Shown here: piece after piece, positions 17,866-27,827 of the stretch | Layout: each line of letters opens with the position of its first letter | How positions within the stretch are numbered: position 1 is the stretch's first letter | Assembly (NCBI GenBank): GCA_937912125.1 | Contig: CALDOK010000024.1 | Coordinates: 1-51,698, forward strand | Source: an uncultured Pseudomonadota bacterium | GTDB lineage: Bacteria; Myxococcota_A; UBA796; JAFGLY01 | Length of the DNA stretch: 51,698 nucleotides | Reading direction: 5' to 3' | Program-made: the position numbers and the translations under genes | The notes under the pieces: model-generated | Seen by the model: only the letters and a program-made list of their open reading frames with translations | Databases searched by the model: none | What the model was told of the DNA's origin: nothing

Positions 17866-19293
17866 CTAGGGAATGTGCCCCGAGGGACGGGGGTTCTCGT
17901 TGGGCTCGCCCTGGTCGTGGGGCACGGGGGAGCGGCGCTCGTTCATGTCACCGTGGCAAGCCAGGCAGAGCTCCATGGGCTGCTCGCCTACCCGCAGGAA
18001 GACCGCCTCGGCGCAGGAGCGGCCGGAGCCGCCTTGGCTGTGGGCTGTGTGGCAGCTGCGGCAGGCCAGGCGTCCGTCCACGAGGGGGATGGCCGGGTCG
18101 ACCTCCATGCCCTCGGGGGGCAGGACGTCCGAGCTGTGGCCATGCTCGAGCCAGACCGGCCTGCGCGAGTCCTCGACGCTGCCGTCGTGGCAGGAGAAGC
18201 ATGCCGCTTCACGGCTGGCGGGCGGCTGGTCCGGGGCGGACGGGGGCACCAGGGCGATGCCTGTGGGAAGGCCCTGGGCCAGCATGGGCATCAGCTCCAG
18301 GTGGCAGGCGGTGCAGTCCTTGGGCTTGCTGTCCAGGATGGGCCGCGCTGGGGGGGCGGGGCGGCGCCCGGGGACCACGGTGACCGGCATGCGCAGTACG
18401 CGGTTGCGGGTGGCCTCCACCACCAGGAGCTGGTCGTCGTGCCAGGCCACACCCGCGGGGGTGTCCAGACGCATCACGGCGCCGCTGGCGTCTCGCACCA
18501 CGTCGATCATCGAGCCGCTGCTGTTGAAGACCTGCACCACGCCCAGGTCCCCGTCGGAGACCCAGACGCGCTCGTCGTCGTCGGCCGCCACGCCCTTGGG
18601 GCGGAACAGCTCGCCCAGCTCGACGCCGTAGCTGCCCAGGCTGGCGCGGGGCTTGAGGCGGGGGCTGACGCTCTGGATGCGGCCATTGAGCACGTCGGAG
18701 AAGTACGCGTTGCCTCGGCTGTCGGCGCTGACCAGCCAGGGGTTGTGCATCTGGCCCAGGGCCTGCCCTTTGCTGCCATAGACCTGGACATCGCCCGTGG
18801 TCAGATCGAAGACCAACAAGCGGTGGCCGTTGTTGTCCACCACCCACGCCCTGGCGCCGTCGTCGCTCACGGCCACGTCCGTGGGCTCCATGGGGCCCAG
18901 CTCCGCGGGCGCCTCGAGCAGGCGTTCCAGGTCGCCATCGGGGGTGCGGACCACCACCCTTCCCAGATCCGCGTCGGCGATCCACAGGCGGCCGTCGTCG
19001 CTCACGTCGAGCCCCATGGGGTTGGACAGGACCTGATCACCCACCTGGGTGTACCCGCCCTGCCAGCGCCCTGAGGCTGAGAACAGGGCGACCCTGCGGT
19101 TGACCCCGTCGGCTACCCAGGCCTCGCCGTGAGGGCCGACCGCGACGTCGGTGGGCAGGAAGAGGGGATCGTCGTCCGGGCCGCTCAGCACCGTGACCTC
19201 ACCCGCGGTGACCGATGGGCCGGGGGCGCCGGCGAGGGCCGTAGGCGTCAACAGCAGCGCCGCCAACCCAAGCGCCAGGGAGCTAGTCCTCAT
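17866..19293 (-). CDS. NHL beta-propeller tetrahaem c-type cytochrome
   Basis: 475 residues with a signal peptide (LALGLAALLLTPTALAG). Residues 30-315 are NHL/SMP-30-like repeats (LPTDVAVGPHGEAWVADGVN, NPMGLDVSDDGRLWIADADL, FRPKGVAADDDERVWVSDGD), forming a beta-propeller. The C-terminal 140 residues hold four CxxCH motifs: CTACH, CFSCH, CRSCH, CLACH. The last three align in spacing and flanking residues with the first three haem motifs of the 902-residue protein at 31962-34670 (CFSCHDGS versus CRSCHDGS; FLRVGEQPMELCLACH versus FLREPRARSELCTACH). Its start overlaps the end of the CbcL-like gene by eleven bases, so they form an operon. Confidence 0.95.
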   Translation of the reverse strand: MRTSSLALGLAALLLTPTALAGAPGPSVTAGEVTVLSGPDDDPLFLPTDVAVGPHGEAWVADGVNRRVALFSASGRWQGGYTQVGDQVLSNPMGLDVSDDGRLWIADADLGRVVVRTPDGDLERLLEAPAELGPMEPTDVAVSDDGARAWVVDNNGHRLLVFDLTTGDVQVYGSKGQALGQMHNPWLVSADSRGNAYFSDVLNGRIQSVSPRLKPRASLGSYGVELGELFRPKGVAADDDERVWVSDGDLGVVQVFNSSGSMIDVVRDASGAVMRLDTPAGVAWHDDQLLVVEATRNRVLRMPVTVVPGRRPAPPARPILDSKPKDCTACHLELMPMLAQGLPTGIALVPPSAPDQPPASREAACFSCHDGSVEDSRRPVWLEHGHSSDVLPPEGMEVDPAIPLVDGRLACRSCHTAHSQGGSGRSCAEAVFLRVGEQPMELCLACHGDMNERRSPVPHDQGEPNENPRPSGHIP

Positions 19294-22200
19294 GGCCGTT
19301 CTCCAGGAAGGTGGGCAAGAAGAAGGACTCGCCGTCCTCGATGTTCAGGGCCTGGCGGATGACCGCGTTGGACTCGAGGTCGCGCACCCGGCTGGGGGAG
19401 TAGCCGAGCGTCTCGAAGTCCACCACGGTGTCGTCCAGGGCGTGGCAGGGGGTGCAGAGCATGCCCTCGTCGGCGATCTGGCCGTGGACCTGATCGAGCA
19501 GGGCCTGCTCTTCGTCCTCGGTAAACGACGCGCCCTCCGCGAGCAGGCGCTTGGTGGCGGCCTGGGACTCGGCGTCGGGCTGCACCGGGTAGCCCCGGGC
19601 GTCGAAGCGGCCCAGCTTGGCGCCGTATTCGCCGTGTACGTGCAGGGGCAGGCCCAGCAGGATCTCCTCGACCAGGCGCTCCCAGGTGCGACTCTCGGGG
19701 TGGGTGGTCTCGAGCTCGAGCATCCAGGTCTCGAGCTCGTGCTCGCCGCCGGACTCTTCCAGCGCCTGCTCGAGCAGATCATGGAGGGTCTTGTGGGCCT
19801 GCTCGCGGTCGCCATAGCCGTCGCGGTGCAGGCGCTCGAGCTCGCGGGTGAGGAGCAGCACGGCGGGAGGCTCGCGCACATCTCGCTCATCGAGGTCCAC
19901 CCAGGTGATCTGCCTGTCCTTCTGGTCTGCGTCCACGTGGCAGACCTGACAGTCCACGAAGGTGGTGTGCATGTTGAGGAAGGCGCGGGTCTCGATGCGA
20001 TCGGCGTGGGGCACGCCCGCGTGGCAGCCGGCCTGGGTGCAGCTGTTGCTGGTGTCCGGCATGTACCAGTCGGGGATCTTGTGGAAGTGGGCCAGGGGGC
20101 CGCGCATCTGATCGCGCGCTTCCTCGTCCTCGGCGTCGTGAGACTCGGCCTGGGCCGCGGCGACCAGCATGCTGGCGTCGAGCTTCTTGGGGATCTCGCG
20201 GATCTCGGCGGGCGCGGCGGGGCGGGTGAGCAGCATCTTGCCCAGGAAGCTCAGGGACTGGACGGAGACCAGGGCCACCACCACCAGCAGCGCGACGCTG
20301 TAGCCGCGGCGCAGGAAGCCCTTGGCGAAGCCGACGATGCCCAGCTTGTGCTCGGGTTCGTCCTCGACCGTGATGCACAGCATCCGGGCGACCTCCAGCA
20401 GCTCGCCCAGGTGGCCCTCAGCGATCTCCTCGGCCGGCGCGTCGCCGCTGAGGGTGCCCAGGGACAGCGGGAAGACCGCGGGTGCCAGGATGACCGTGAA
20501 CAGGTGAACGACGGCGATGTAGATGAAGGCCAGGTAGGCTTCGTCGGAGTGGATGATGAAGGCGAAGTTCATCGCCCAGCCCGGCAGCAGCTCGGCCGCC
20601 ATGGGGCCCACCCACAGGGCCACACCGGAGCAGCCGATGATGCCCATGCCCCAGAACACCGCCATGTACTCGAACTTCTCGGAGAACTTGAAGTGGGGGT
20701 GGTAGGGGCGTTCTTTGCGGATGAAGAGCAGGTGCAGGAAGAGCTGGACGAACTCCTTGACGTCACGGGGGGTGACCATCATGGGGAAGTCCATGACCAG
20801 CTGGAACATGGCCATGGCCAGGGGCTTGGGCTTGCGGTGGGACAGGGCGTCCATCAGGCGAGGCCAGCCCTTCACCGCGATGTAGCCCAGGTGGTAGGCG
20901 AACCAGCCCACCAGCACCACGCCCGAGATGCGGTGCAAGGCGCGGGCGTAGCTGAGGCCCCCCAAGGTGTCGATGATCAGCTCCGCCCAGTGCGCCTCGG
21001 CGAACTTGATGGGCATGCCGGTGAGCACCAAGACCAGGAAGAAGATGGCCAGAATCCAGTGCTGGAAGCGCTGATGCACGTCCATGCGGGTGAGCAGCTC
21101 GCGGCCCTCGGGATCGGCCATGACCTTCTTGGCCAGTCGCACCAGGCGGTGGTGTTCTGGGCTCGAGGGCCTGAAGGCGCTGTTGAACAGCTCGAGGATG
21201 ATCAGGAAGAAGTAGAGGGTCATCACCCCCGCGGTGAGCAGGATGAAGAACGCCGCAACGTAGAACTCGATGGTGCGGGCACCGGGGTCGATCTCGAGGT
21301 GAACCGCCGCGGAGCTCAGGCCCGGGGCGGCGGCGGCGTGACAGTCCGCCGTGCGGCAGGTGTCGCCGACGCGCTCCTCGTGGGTGCTCGAGTGTCCGTC
21401 GTCGGCCGCCAGCATCATGTGGACGTTGCCCGACTCGTGGGCGTGGCAGTCCACGCAGGTGGCGGTCTCCTGGCTGCCCAGCAAGCTGGCCTTGCCATGG
21501 AAGCTGTGCAGGTAGGATGCCACGGCGTCGTGGCTCTCCATCTGGTCCACCAGGGCGCGATCCGAGTGACAGACGGCGCAGACCTGCACCAGCTGCACCA
21601 CGGGTCGGGCGGGCTGCAGCCGGGCCGTGACGTGGTTGAGGTAGTAGTCCACCTGCACGGGCAGATCGTCACCGTGGCAGGTGTCGCAGCGAGCGGTGGG
21701 GTTGAAGCCGCGGTGGGTGCGGTGGACGATGGAGGGGGCTCGGAACACCGGCTGGTCGTGGCAGTACAGGCAGTTGGATTGGCCTTCCTGTAGTAGTGGT
21801 GTCTCCCAACTCAACTCATCCAACAGATCGTCAGCGTGGGAGGACCGGCTCAGGGTCTCGGCCACGGACTTGTGGGAGAACTCCAGCTCGACGCCGCTCT
21901 CGGGGACGATGTGGCAGGTCTGGGCGCAGTCCACCTTTGTCTGCGGATCGTGGGGGATCTCCTTGAACTCTTCCGCCTCGTGGCAGGCTGTGCAGCGCAG
22001 GCGGGAGTGGGGGCCCTGGCGCTTGGCGTAGTACTCGGCGCTGCAGAAGAACAGCCGCAGCTCGCCGGACTCCTCGTCGAGCCTGCTGAGACCCCTGAAC
22101 TTGTGACAAGACAGGCAGTTCTCGGGGTCGATCCCGTCGGCCAGGTAGCTGGCCCGCGGGTCCTTTTCGTCCTCTACAACCTCGCCTTCGAGCAGATCTT

Positions 22201-22360
22201 CTTGCCCCTCGATCTCCCCGTCGAGCGCGGCGTCCTGGGCGGGATGCGCGGCGTCGTGCGCGCCTCCCTCGAGGATGGGTTCCTGTGCAATAGCACTGTT
22301 GGCAACAAACAGTACGGCCAACAGTGTTACCAGGGCTGTGATCCAGGGTCGATCTGTCAC
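19283..22360 (-). CDS. CbcL-like inner-membrane cytochrome b / multihaem cytochrome c fusion
   Basis: 1025 residues from a GTG at 22360, chosen for GGAG seven bases upstream, a clean signal peptide (ending NSAIA) and a promoter-like element covering the upstream ATG at 22417. Residues 80-345 hold haem motifs CLSCH, CTACH, CX3CH (CAQTCH), CLYCH, CDTCH, CAVCH, CVDCH and CX4CH (CRTADCH). After a helix at 364-390, residues 425-640 resemble HydC/FdnI-type di-haem cytochrome b (RMDVHQRFQHWILAIFFLVL, RALHRISGVVLVGWFAYHLG). Another helix (688-708) precedes CX4CH (CTQAGCH), CQVCH and CTPCH. Eleven potential c haems flank a b-haem core. Geobacter CbcL is a known cytochrome b/multihaem fusion that oxidises menaquinol for extracellular electron transfer; the same role is inferred here. 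Confidence 0.92.
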   Translation of the reverse strand: MTDRPWITALVTLLAVLFVANSAIAQEPILEGGAHDAAHPAQDAALDGEIEGQEDLLEGEVVEDEKDPRASYLADGIDPENCLSCHKFRGLSRLDEESGELRLFFCSAEYYAKRQGPHSRLRCTACHEAEEFKEIPHDPQTKVDCAQTCHIVPESGVELEFSHKSVAETLSRSSHADDLLDELSWETPLLQEGQSNCLYCHDQPVFRAPSIVHRTHRGFNPTARCDTCHGDDLPVQVDYYLNHVTARLQPARPVVQLVQVCAVCHSDRALVDQMESHDAVASYLHSFHGKASLLGSQETATCVDCHAHESGNVHMMLAADDGHSSTHEERVGDTCRTADCHAAAAPGLSSAAVHLEIDPGARTIEFYVAAFFILLTAGVMTLYFFLIILELFNSAFRPSSPEHHRLVRLAKKVMADPEGRELLTRMDVHQRFQHWILAIFFLVLVLTGMPIKFAEAHWAELIIDTLGGLSYARALHRISGVVLVGWFAYHLGYIAVKGWPRLMDALSHRKPKPLAMAMFQLVMDFPMMVTPRDVKEFVQLFLHLLFIRKERPYHPHFKFSEKFEYMAVFWGMGIIGCSGVALWVGPMAAELLPGWAMNFAFIIHSDEAYLAFIYIAVVHLFTVILAPAVFPLSLGTLSGDAPAEEIAEGHLGELLEVARMLCITVEDEPEHKLGIVGFAKGFLRRGYSVALLVVVALVSVQSLSFLGKMLLTRPAAPAEIREIPKKLDASMLVAAAQAESHDAEDEEARDQMRGPLAHFHKIPDWYMPDTSNSCTQAGCHAGVPHADRIETRAFLNMHTTFVDCQVCHVDADQKDRQITWVDLDERDVREPPAVLLLTRELERLHRDGYGDREQAHKTLHDLLEQALEESGGEHELETWMLELETTHPESRTWERLVEEILLGLPLHVHGEYGAKLGRFDARGYPVQPDAESQAATKRLLAEGASFTEDEEQALLDQVHGQIADEGMLCTPCHALDDTVVDFETLGYSPSRVRDLESNAVIRQALNIEDGESFFLPTFLENGHED

Positions 22361-22415
22361 GGAAAGCTCCAGGAAGAATGCGGGCGGATCGCGCGCGTAG
22401 AACGAAAACTTCGCC

Positions 22416-22424
22416 ATTCTAACA
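22416..22424 (-). promoter_or_regulatory. Candidate extended -10 promoter for the CbcL-like gene
   Basis: The minus strand reads TGTTAGAAT, an extended -10 (TGn then TAGAAT). TTGACT lies 20 bases upstream at 22442-22447, a little far for a -35. The whole divergent region 22361-22580 is AT-rich for this genome. A 10-bp palindrome ATAGGCCTAT (22537-22546) and a small hairpin (AGGCC 22498-22502 with GGCCT 22509-22513) lie on the dodecahaem side and may bind regulators. Confidence 0.4.
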
Positions 22425-22580
22425 TGGAGTAAAAACGTCATAGTCAAGAGATTGAATGAAGAACAAAATCTATCTCTTAAAAGACGACGTGGATCATAGG
22501 CCCGCAGTGGCCTGAAAGACGTGAGAGGAAGCCGTGATAGGCCTATGGTGAACCGCTGACTCCACGACCGCATTCATACC

Positions 22581-24068
22581 ATGAAAAAGCAATATAAGAA
22601 TAGCCGAATACATCGCAGATGGCCGTTACTGGTTGGTCCAGTGGTGTTGCTCATGTTGCCTGTTGGTCTTCAGGCGGGTCACATCACCGGTGTTCTACCC
22701 AGGGACGTGGAACGCTCCGGCGTCGGCGCCATCGCCGAGGACGTGGATCGGGTCTCCTGCATGGACTGCCATGTGCCCCATGGCGCCACGCGCAGCTCGC
22801 TGCTGTCGTTTCGGGCCCGCAGCTCCACGGTCTGCCTGGACTGTCATCAGGGGGTGGATCCTCAGCGCCGCAGCCGGAGCCATCCGGTGGGTGAGGCCAT
22901 CGACGACGCCCGCAGCCTCGTCGCTCTGAGGGCTGACAATGCGCTGCTCGGCCCGGGGGGCACGGTCGAGTGTTTGACCTGCCATCGGATCCACGGCGAT
23001 CTGGACGATCCTGCGTTCGAGCCCACCATGGTCACTCAGAAGCGCTGCCTCGAGTGCCATGCCGGGCAGGACGCGATGATCGACGGCCCCCATGGGATGC
23101 ACGATCGCGAATGCCGCGACGGGCTCCCTTGCCTCGAGTGCCATGCGCTCCATGGTGCGGTGGGCCCGTCCCTCAGCCTGTTCGGTGGAAACCTGCTGGA
23201 TCCCACCGGCTGCCTGGACTGCCATGACGGCTCGAAGCGAGATGTGAAGTCACATGTAGATCCAAATGCGGGCCATCCGCTCTTCGAGCCCAACCCAGCG
23301 CCGGACCTGCTGCCCGCAGTGGGCCGCGAAGGAGCTCACGAGCTCGGCGTCGAAGGCGACATGGGCTGCGTCACCTGCCACGACACCCACGCACCCGCCA
23401 GCAAGGACAATCCCTACATGTTGCGGCTTCCCGGCGGTGACGCCGATGGGTGCCTGGCCTGCCATGACGATCTGCGGCCCGCGCTGGGATCCGACCACGA
23501 TCTGCGCGGAGGCGACATCGTCGTCGATGGCGATGTGCTCGATGCCATGGCCTTCGAGGGCTTCTGCGCGTCGTGCCACGGCATGCACGGTGAGCGCGTT
23601 CGTCCTGGCTGGGACGGCCCAGCGGATCCTTCCATCGACGCCGGGCCGGCCACTTGGGCATGCCTGGGTTGCCACCAGGCGGGCAACAGTCTCGGCTCCA
23701 CCGAGGTCACCGAGTTCCTGCACCCGGCGGATCTGCTGCTCACCACCGCCAACCTGCCCTGGTCCAACACCGGTGAGCTCCCGCTATATGACGACAGTGG
23801 CCAGCCCACCGACGACAACGAGATCGGCCGGATCGCCTGTTTGACCTGCCATGATCCACATATCTGGAGCCCCAAGGGCTCGGAATCCGGGGATCGCTCG
23901 GACGGCGACGTGCGCTCCAGCTTCCTGCGGGACGAGTGGGAGGGGTTCTGCTCGGGTTGCCACGGTGAGGAGTCCATCAAGCGGTACCGAAACTTCCACG
24001 ATCCCGAGTTCCGCGCCGAGTGCGAGCGCCTGCGCGAGCGCCGCGACTGGAACCTCTACCAGGAGTAG
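22581..24068 (+). CDS. Dodecahaem c-type cytochrome, paralogue of the C-terminal part of the 902-residue protein
   Basis: 495 residues with a basic N terminus and a signal peptide (LLVGPVVLLMLPVGLQAG). Twelve CxxCH motifs in order: CMDCH, CLDCH, CLTCH, CLECH, CLECH, CLDCH, CVTCH, CLACH, CASCH, CLGCH, CLTCH, CSGCH. Nearly every one has a counterpart in haems 4-15 of the 902-residue protein; shared segments include SGVGAIAEDVDRV, the HPVGE turn, DNEIGRIACLTCHDPHIWSP and a C-terminal RRDWNLYQE. It lacks the propeller and a lipobox, so it is probably periplasmic. It diverges from the CbcL-like gene and ends at a strong hairpin. Confidence 0.96.
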   Translation: MKKQYKNSRIHRRWPLLVGPVVLLMLPVGLQAGHITGVLPRDVERSGVGAIAEDVDRVSCMDCHVPHGATRSSLLSFRARSSTVCLDCHQGVDPQRRSRSHPVGEAIDDARSLVALRADNALLGPGGTVECLTCHRIHGDLDDPAFEPTMVTQKRCLECHAGQDAMIDGPHGMHDRECRDGLPCLECHALHGAVGPSLSLFGGNLLDPTGCLDCHDGSKRDVKSHVDPNAGHPLFEPNPAPDLLPAVGREGAHELGVEGDMGCVTCHDTHAPASKDNPYMLRLPGGDADGCLACHDDLRPALGSDHDLRGGDIVVDGDVLDAMAFEGFCASCHGMHGERVRPGWDGPADPSIDAGPATWACLGCHQAGNSLGSTEVTEFLHPADLLLTTANLPWSNTGELPLYDDSGQPTDDNEIGRIACLTCHDPHIWSPKGSESGDRSDGDVRSSFLRDEWEGFCSGCHGEESIKRYRNFHDPEFRAECERLRERRDWNLYQE

Positions 24069-24105
24069 CGCGACGCCGTGGCCCGCCGCGGCGGCCGCGC
24101 GAAGT

Positions 24106-24141
24106 CACCCGGAGAGGAGGGGTTTCCCTCCTCCCCGGGTG
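24106..24141. terminator. Bidirectional terminator-like hairpin between convergent cytochrome genes
   Basis: A 16-base arm at 24106-24121 (CACCCGGAGAGGAGGG) pairs with 24126-24141 with one mismatch across a GTTT loop. It lies between the ends of the dodecahaem gene (24068) and the di-haem lipoprotein gene (24167). There is no T-run, so it may act as a factor-assisted terminator or an mRNA stabiliser for both transcripts. Confidence 0.65.
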
Positions 24142-24166
24142 GGCGGTCAGAGCAGGAGGAGAGAGT

Positions 24167-24967
24167 CTACTCCGGCCGCGCGTAGCGAGTGACGTCGGCG
24201 CCCAGCACCTCGATGGAGTCGATGATCAGCTGAGCGGCGTAGTCGAAGTTGTGGGCCCAGGCGCCGCGCTGGCGGGAGACCACCTGGTAGTTGCACGAGG
24301 CCCGGAGCATCGGCTCGGTCCAGATCTCGTAGGCGTTGGAGGCCCCGGCCTCGTCATCCCCGCAGACACCGTCGCTGTCGGTGTCCTTCATCCAGTAGGG
24401 GTAGCGCTCGGGGTGGTAGCAGATGGCGCTGCCCGTGGTGCGCGAGCTGGACTGGATCGCGGTCATGAGGTCGGCGAGCAGGGCGTCCAGCTCGCTCGCC
24501 AGCGGCTCGGTGGCGTCGCCGTCGCCGTCGTAGTCGGCGCTGTGCGTCGTACGGATCGCGTCGGGGTTCGAGGCCTGCGCGTGGCACGGCCGGCAGGTGG
24601 CGCGGCTAGGGGTCCAGGTCTCTGGCCCCGTCCCATCCGCAGCGTCAGCGGCATGCTCGTGGCAGACAGCGCACCCGGGGCCCGCGCCGTGTACGAAGGG
24701 CCCGGTGTAGCGCTTGCCTTCCATCGGGTGTCCGGCCTGGCCTTTGGCCCCGGCGATCAGCTGCTTGGCGGCGGCGCGGATCTCCTCGAACTCGGCCTGG
24801 TCCGCGGGCGTCGGGGCGGCCTGGGCCACGGCCTGGGCGGCGCCCTCGGCCGCGCAGCCGGTCAGGCCCGGCAGTGCGAGCAGGAGGAACACCAGCAGGA
24901 CTTGGCGAAGCTGAGGCAGGGCGAACTCCGGAGGGCTGGGTTCGCTGGTTCGCAAGTTTCGTGCCAT
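24167..24967 (-). CDS. Di-haem c-type cytochrome lipoprotein
   Basis: 266 residues with a lipoprotein signal (lipobox GLTGC, Cys near residue 38). A helical region (DQAEFEEIRAAAKQLIAGAK) precedes two haem motifs, CAVCH and CRPCH. The C-terminal part has the pattern LASELDALLADLMTAIQ then SCNYQVVSRQRGAWAHNFDY and AAQLIIDSIEVLG, which is the ending common to outer-membrane-type multihaem cytochromes in which a few haems precede a helical cap. An Asp-rich loop (DTDSDGVCGDDE) may bind calcium. It is separated from the octahaem gene by 150 bases and may have its own promoter. Function in electron relay is inferred. Confidence 0.9.
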   Translation of the reverse strand: MARNLRTSEPSPPEFALPQLRQVLLVFLLLALPGLTGCAAEGAAQAVAQAAPTPADQAEFEEIRAAAKQLIAGAKGQAGHPMEGKRYTGPFVHGAGPGCAVCHEHAADAADGTGPETWTPSRATCRPCHAQASNPDAIRTTHSADYDGDGDATEPLASELDALLADLMTAIQSSSRTTGSAICYHPERYPYWMKDTDSDGVCGDDEAGASNAYEIWTEPMLRASCNYQVVSRQRGAWAHNFDYAAQLIIDSIEVLGADVTRYARPE

Positions 24968-25026
24968 CCACTGTGATCATCGGGAACCGTCGGAACCCAG
25001 CGTAGATGACGGCGAATCAGGGCGTT

Positions 25027-25046
25027 GGGCCCCGTGGTGCGGGCCC
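25027..25046. terminator. Weak terminator-like hairpin after the octahaem gene
   Basis: GGGCCC at 25027-25032 and 25041-25046 flank an eight-base loop. It lies 70-90 bases beyond the octahaem stop on the minus strand and could end the large cytochrome transcript. There is no T-run. The rest of 24968-25118 shows nothing clear. Confidence 0.3.
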
Positions 25047-25118
25047 GGATCACGCTGCCTCAGCCGTGTTTCCGTCGCTCACCGTCGAAGATCCGTCGCA
25101 TCCCGGAGCAGGGAGGGA

Positions 25119-26402
25119 TCAGTCGTGGTAGCCCACGGCCTCTTCGAGCAGAACGGCGTCGCTGTACGCGGTCCAGGCACCCTCGGCGCTGTGGCAGCTC
25201 TTGCAGGCGAAGCCCATGGAGACCCACGGGTTGGCCGTGTCACCGTCCACCTGATCTTCGTCCATGTCGACGTTGATGCCGAAGAGGTGGGCGGGGTGGT
25301 CGCCCATCCAGGCGTGCTCAGGCTCCGCGACGACCACGATGTCCGGCATGTGGCAGCCGGTGCAGCCTGCGAAGCCCGCCATGACGGCGGAGCCTTGGTT
25401 GGCCGCCTGCTGGAAGTGGCAGGACTCGCACTCGACCTGAATCCCCCGGTCGGGGTTGTGGGTGCCGTCCTCGTAGTGGGCGCTCTGGTGGGGGTTGTGG
25501 CAGTCGGCGCAGTCCATCACGTGCTTCTTGCCGTGGAACAGCTCGGACCACTGCTGGGCGTCGCGCAGGAAGCCGTCCTGGGCCTCGAGCTCGGTGACCG
25601 ACTCGCGCACGTGGCACTCGCCGCACAGCTCTGCCGAGCGGTCGATGGGCATGGAAACCATGTAGGGATCGTCCACATGCTGGCTGCCGTTGCCGTGGCA
25701 GCGCTCGCACTGCACGCCTTCGGCTTCCCATGTGCCCACGGCTCCGGCCAGCCCGCCCTGGTTGCCCTCGGGGCGGTAGCCGGTGGTGTGGCAGCGGGCG
25801 CAGTCGAAGGCCAGGGTGCCCGGTGCGTGGGTCTCCTCGTAGGGAAGCCAGCCCTCGTGTACCTGGCCCCAGCCGGCCTCGTCGCCGGTGATCACCCAGC
25901 CGCTGGCGTCGACGAAGACCTGCTTGCGGGCCCAGCCGCCGATGACGTAGCTGATGTCGGCCCACGCGTGGCCGTCGGGCGCGCTCGCCGAGTACTCGCC
26001 GAAGCTGCCCAGGCCGCTCCAGGGCTCGGTGGGCTGAACGCCGCCGGTGGCCAACAAGGCGTTGGCATGTCCGCTGCGAAGCCACGCCTCATAGGCCTCA
26101 GGGTGGCAGTCGTTGCAGGTGGACGCCCCGACCATGCTGGGGGGCGACCAGTCTTCGCCGTCCTGCCCGTCGCTGCCGTCGTTGGCCAGGCCCTGGCAGT
26201 CGTAGACGTCGACGCTGCCGTCTCCGTTGAGATCCTCGGTGTCGGGGTCGACCTCGCCGTTGCCGTTGAGATCCCAGCACGGAGAGCCCTGAGGGCCCTG
26301 AGCTCCGGCGTCGCCGGTGGGTCCATCGGGCCCCTCGAAGAGGCCGCAGGCGCTGATGGTGAGCAACGATGCGGTGAGCACTGGGATGAGGGTGGTGTTC
26401 AT
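25119..26402 (-). CDS. Octahaem c-type cytochrome lipoprotein with collagen-like / EF-hand-like linker
   Basis: 427 residues with lipobox TISAC. Directly after the lipid anchor comes a short Gly-X-Y stretch (GPDGPTGDAGAQGPQG), then two dockerin/EF-hand-like loops (DLNGNGEVDPDTED, DLNGDGSVDVYD), then eight haem motifs: CNDCH, CARCH, CERCH, CGECH, CADCH, CESCH, CTGCH, CKSCH. The first haem leads a cytochrome c554-like segment (CNDCHPEAYEAWLRSGHANA). The GWARKQVFVDASGWVITGD block is typical of octahaem cytochromes of unknown activity. It lies 30 bases after the response-regulator gene, with CGGAG before its ATG, so it is probably the last gene of the operon. A cell-surface location is inferred. 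Confidence 0.93.
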   Translation of the reverse strand: MNTTLIPVLTASLLTISACGLFEGPDGPTGDAGAQGPQGSPCWDLNGNGEVDPDTEDLNGDGSVDVYDCQGLANDGSDGQDGEDWSPPSMVGASTCNDCHPEAYEAWLRSGHANALLATGGVQPTEPWSGLGSFGEYSASAPDGHAWADISYVIGGWARKQVFVDASGWVITGDEAGWGQVHEGWLPYEETHAPGTLAFDCARCHTTGYRPEGNQGGLAGAVGTWEAEGVQCERCHGNGSQHVDDPYMVSMPIDRSAELCGECHVRESVTELEAQDGFLRDAQQWSELFHGKKHVMDCADCHNPHQSAHYEDGTHNPDRGIQVECESCHFQQAANQGSAVMAGFAGCTGCHMPDIVVVAEPEHAWMGDHPAHLFGINVDMDEDQVDGDTANPWVSMGFACKSCHSAEGAWTAYSDAVLLEEAVGYHD

Positions 26403-26432
26403 GGGAACTCCGACGGTCGGGCCGTGGGTGGC

Positions 26433-27823
<1,391 letters not shown>

Positions 27824-27827
<4 letters not shown>

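Noticed and set aside
19151..21793. Plus-strand open frame of about 880 codons opposite the CbcL-like gene
   Set aside because: It is the reverse-complement shadow of a strongly coding cytochrome gene. Its His/Gln/Gly-rich composition and lack of domains are typical of GC-rich antisense frames.
22441..22580. GG-rich sites ahead of the dodecahaem gene as sigma-54 promoter
   Set aside because: The nearest GG to GC spacings are nine, eleven or twelve bases, not ten, and TTGC is absent.
25119..26402. Octahaem protein as hydroxylamine oxidoreductase or octahaem nitrite reductase
   Set aside because: I see no CxxCK active-site motif or cross-linking Tyr context, and the lipid anchor and linker are not typical, so no enzyme name is given.
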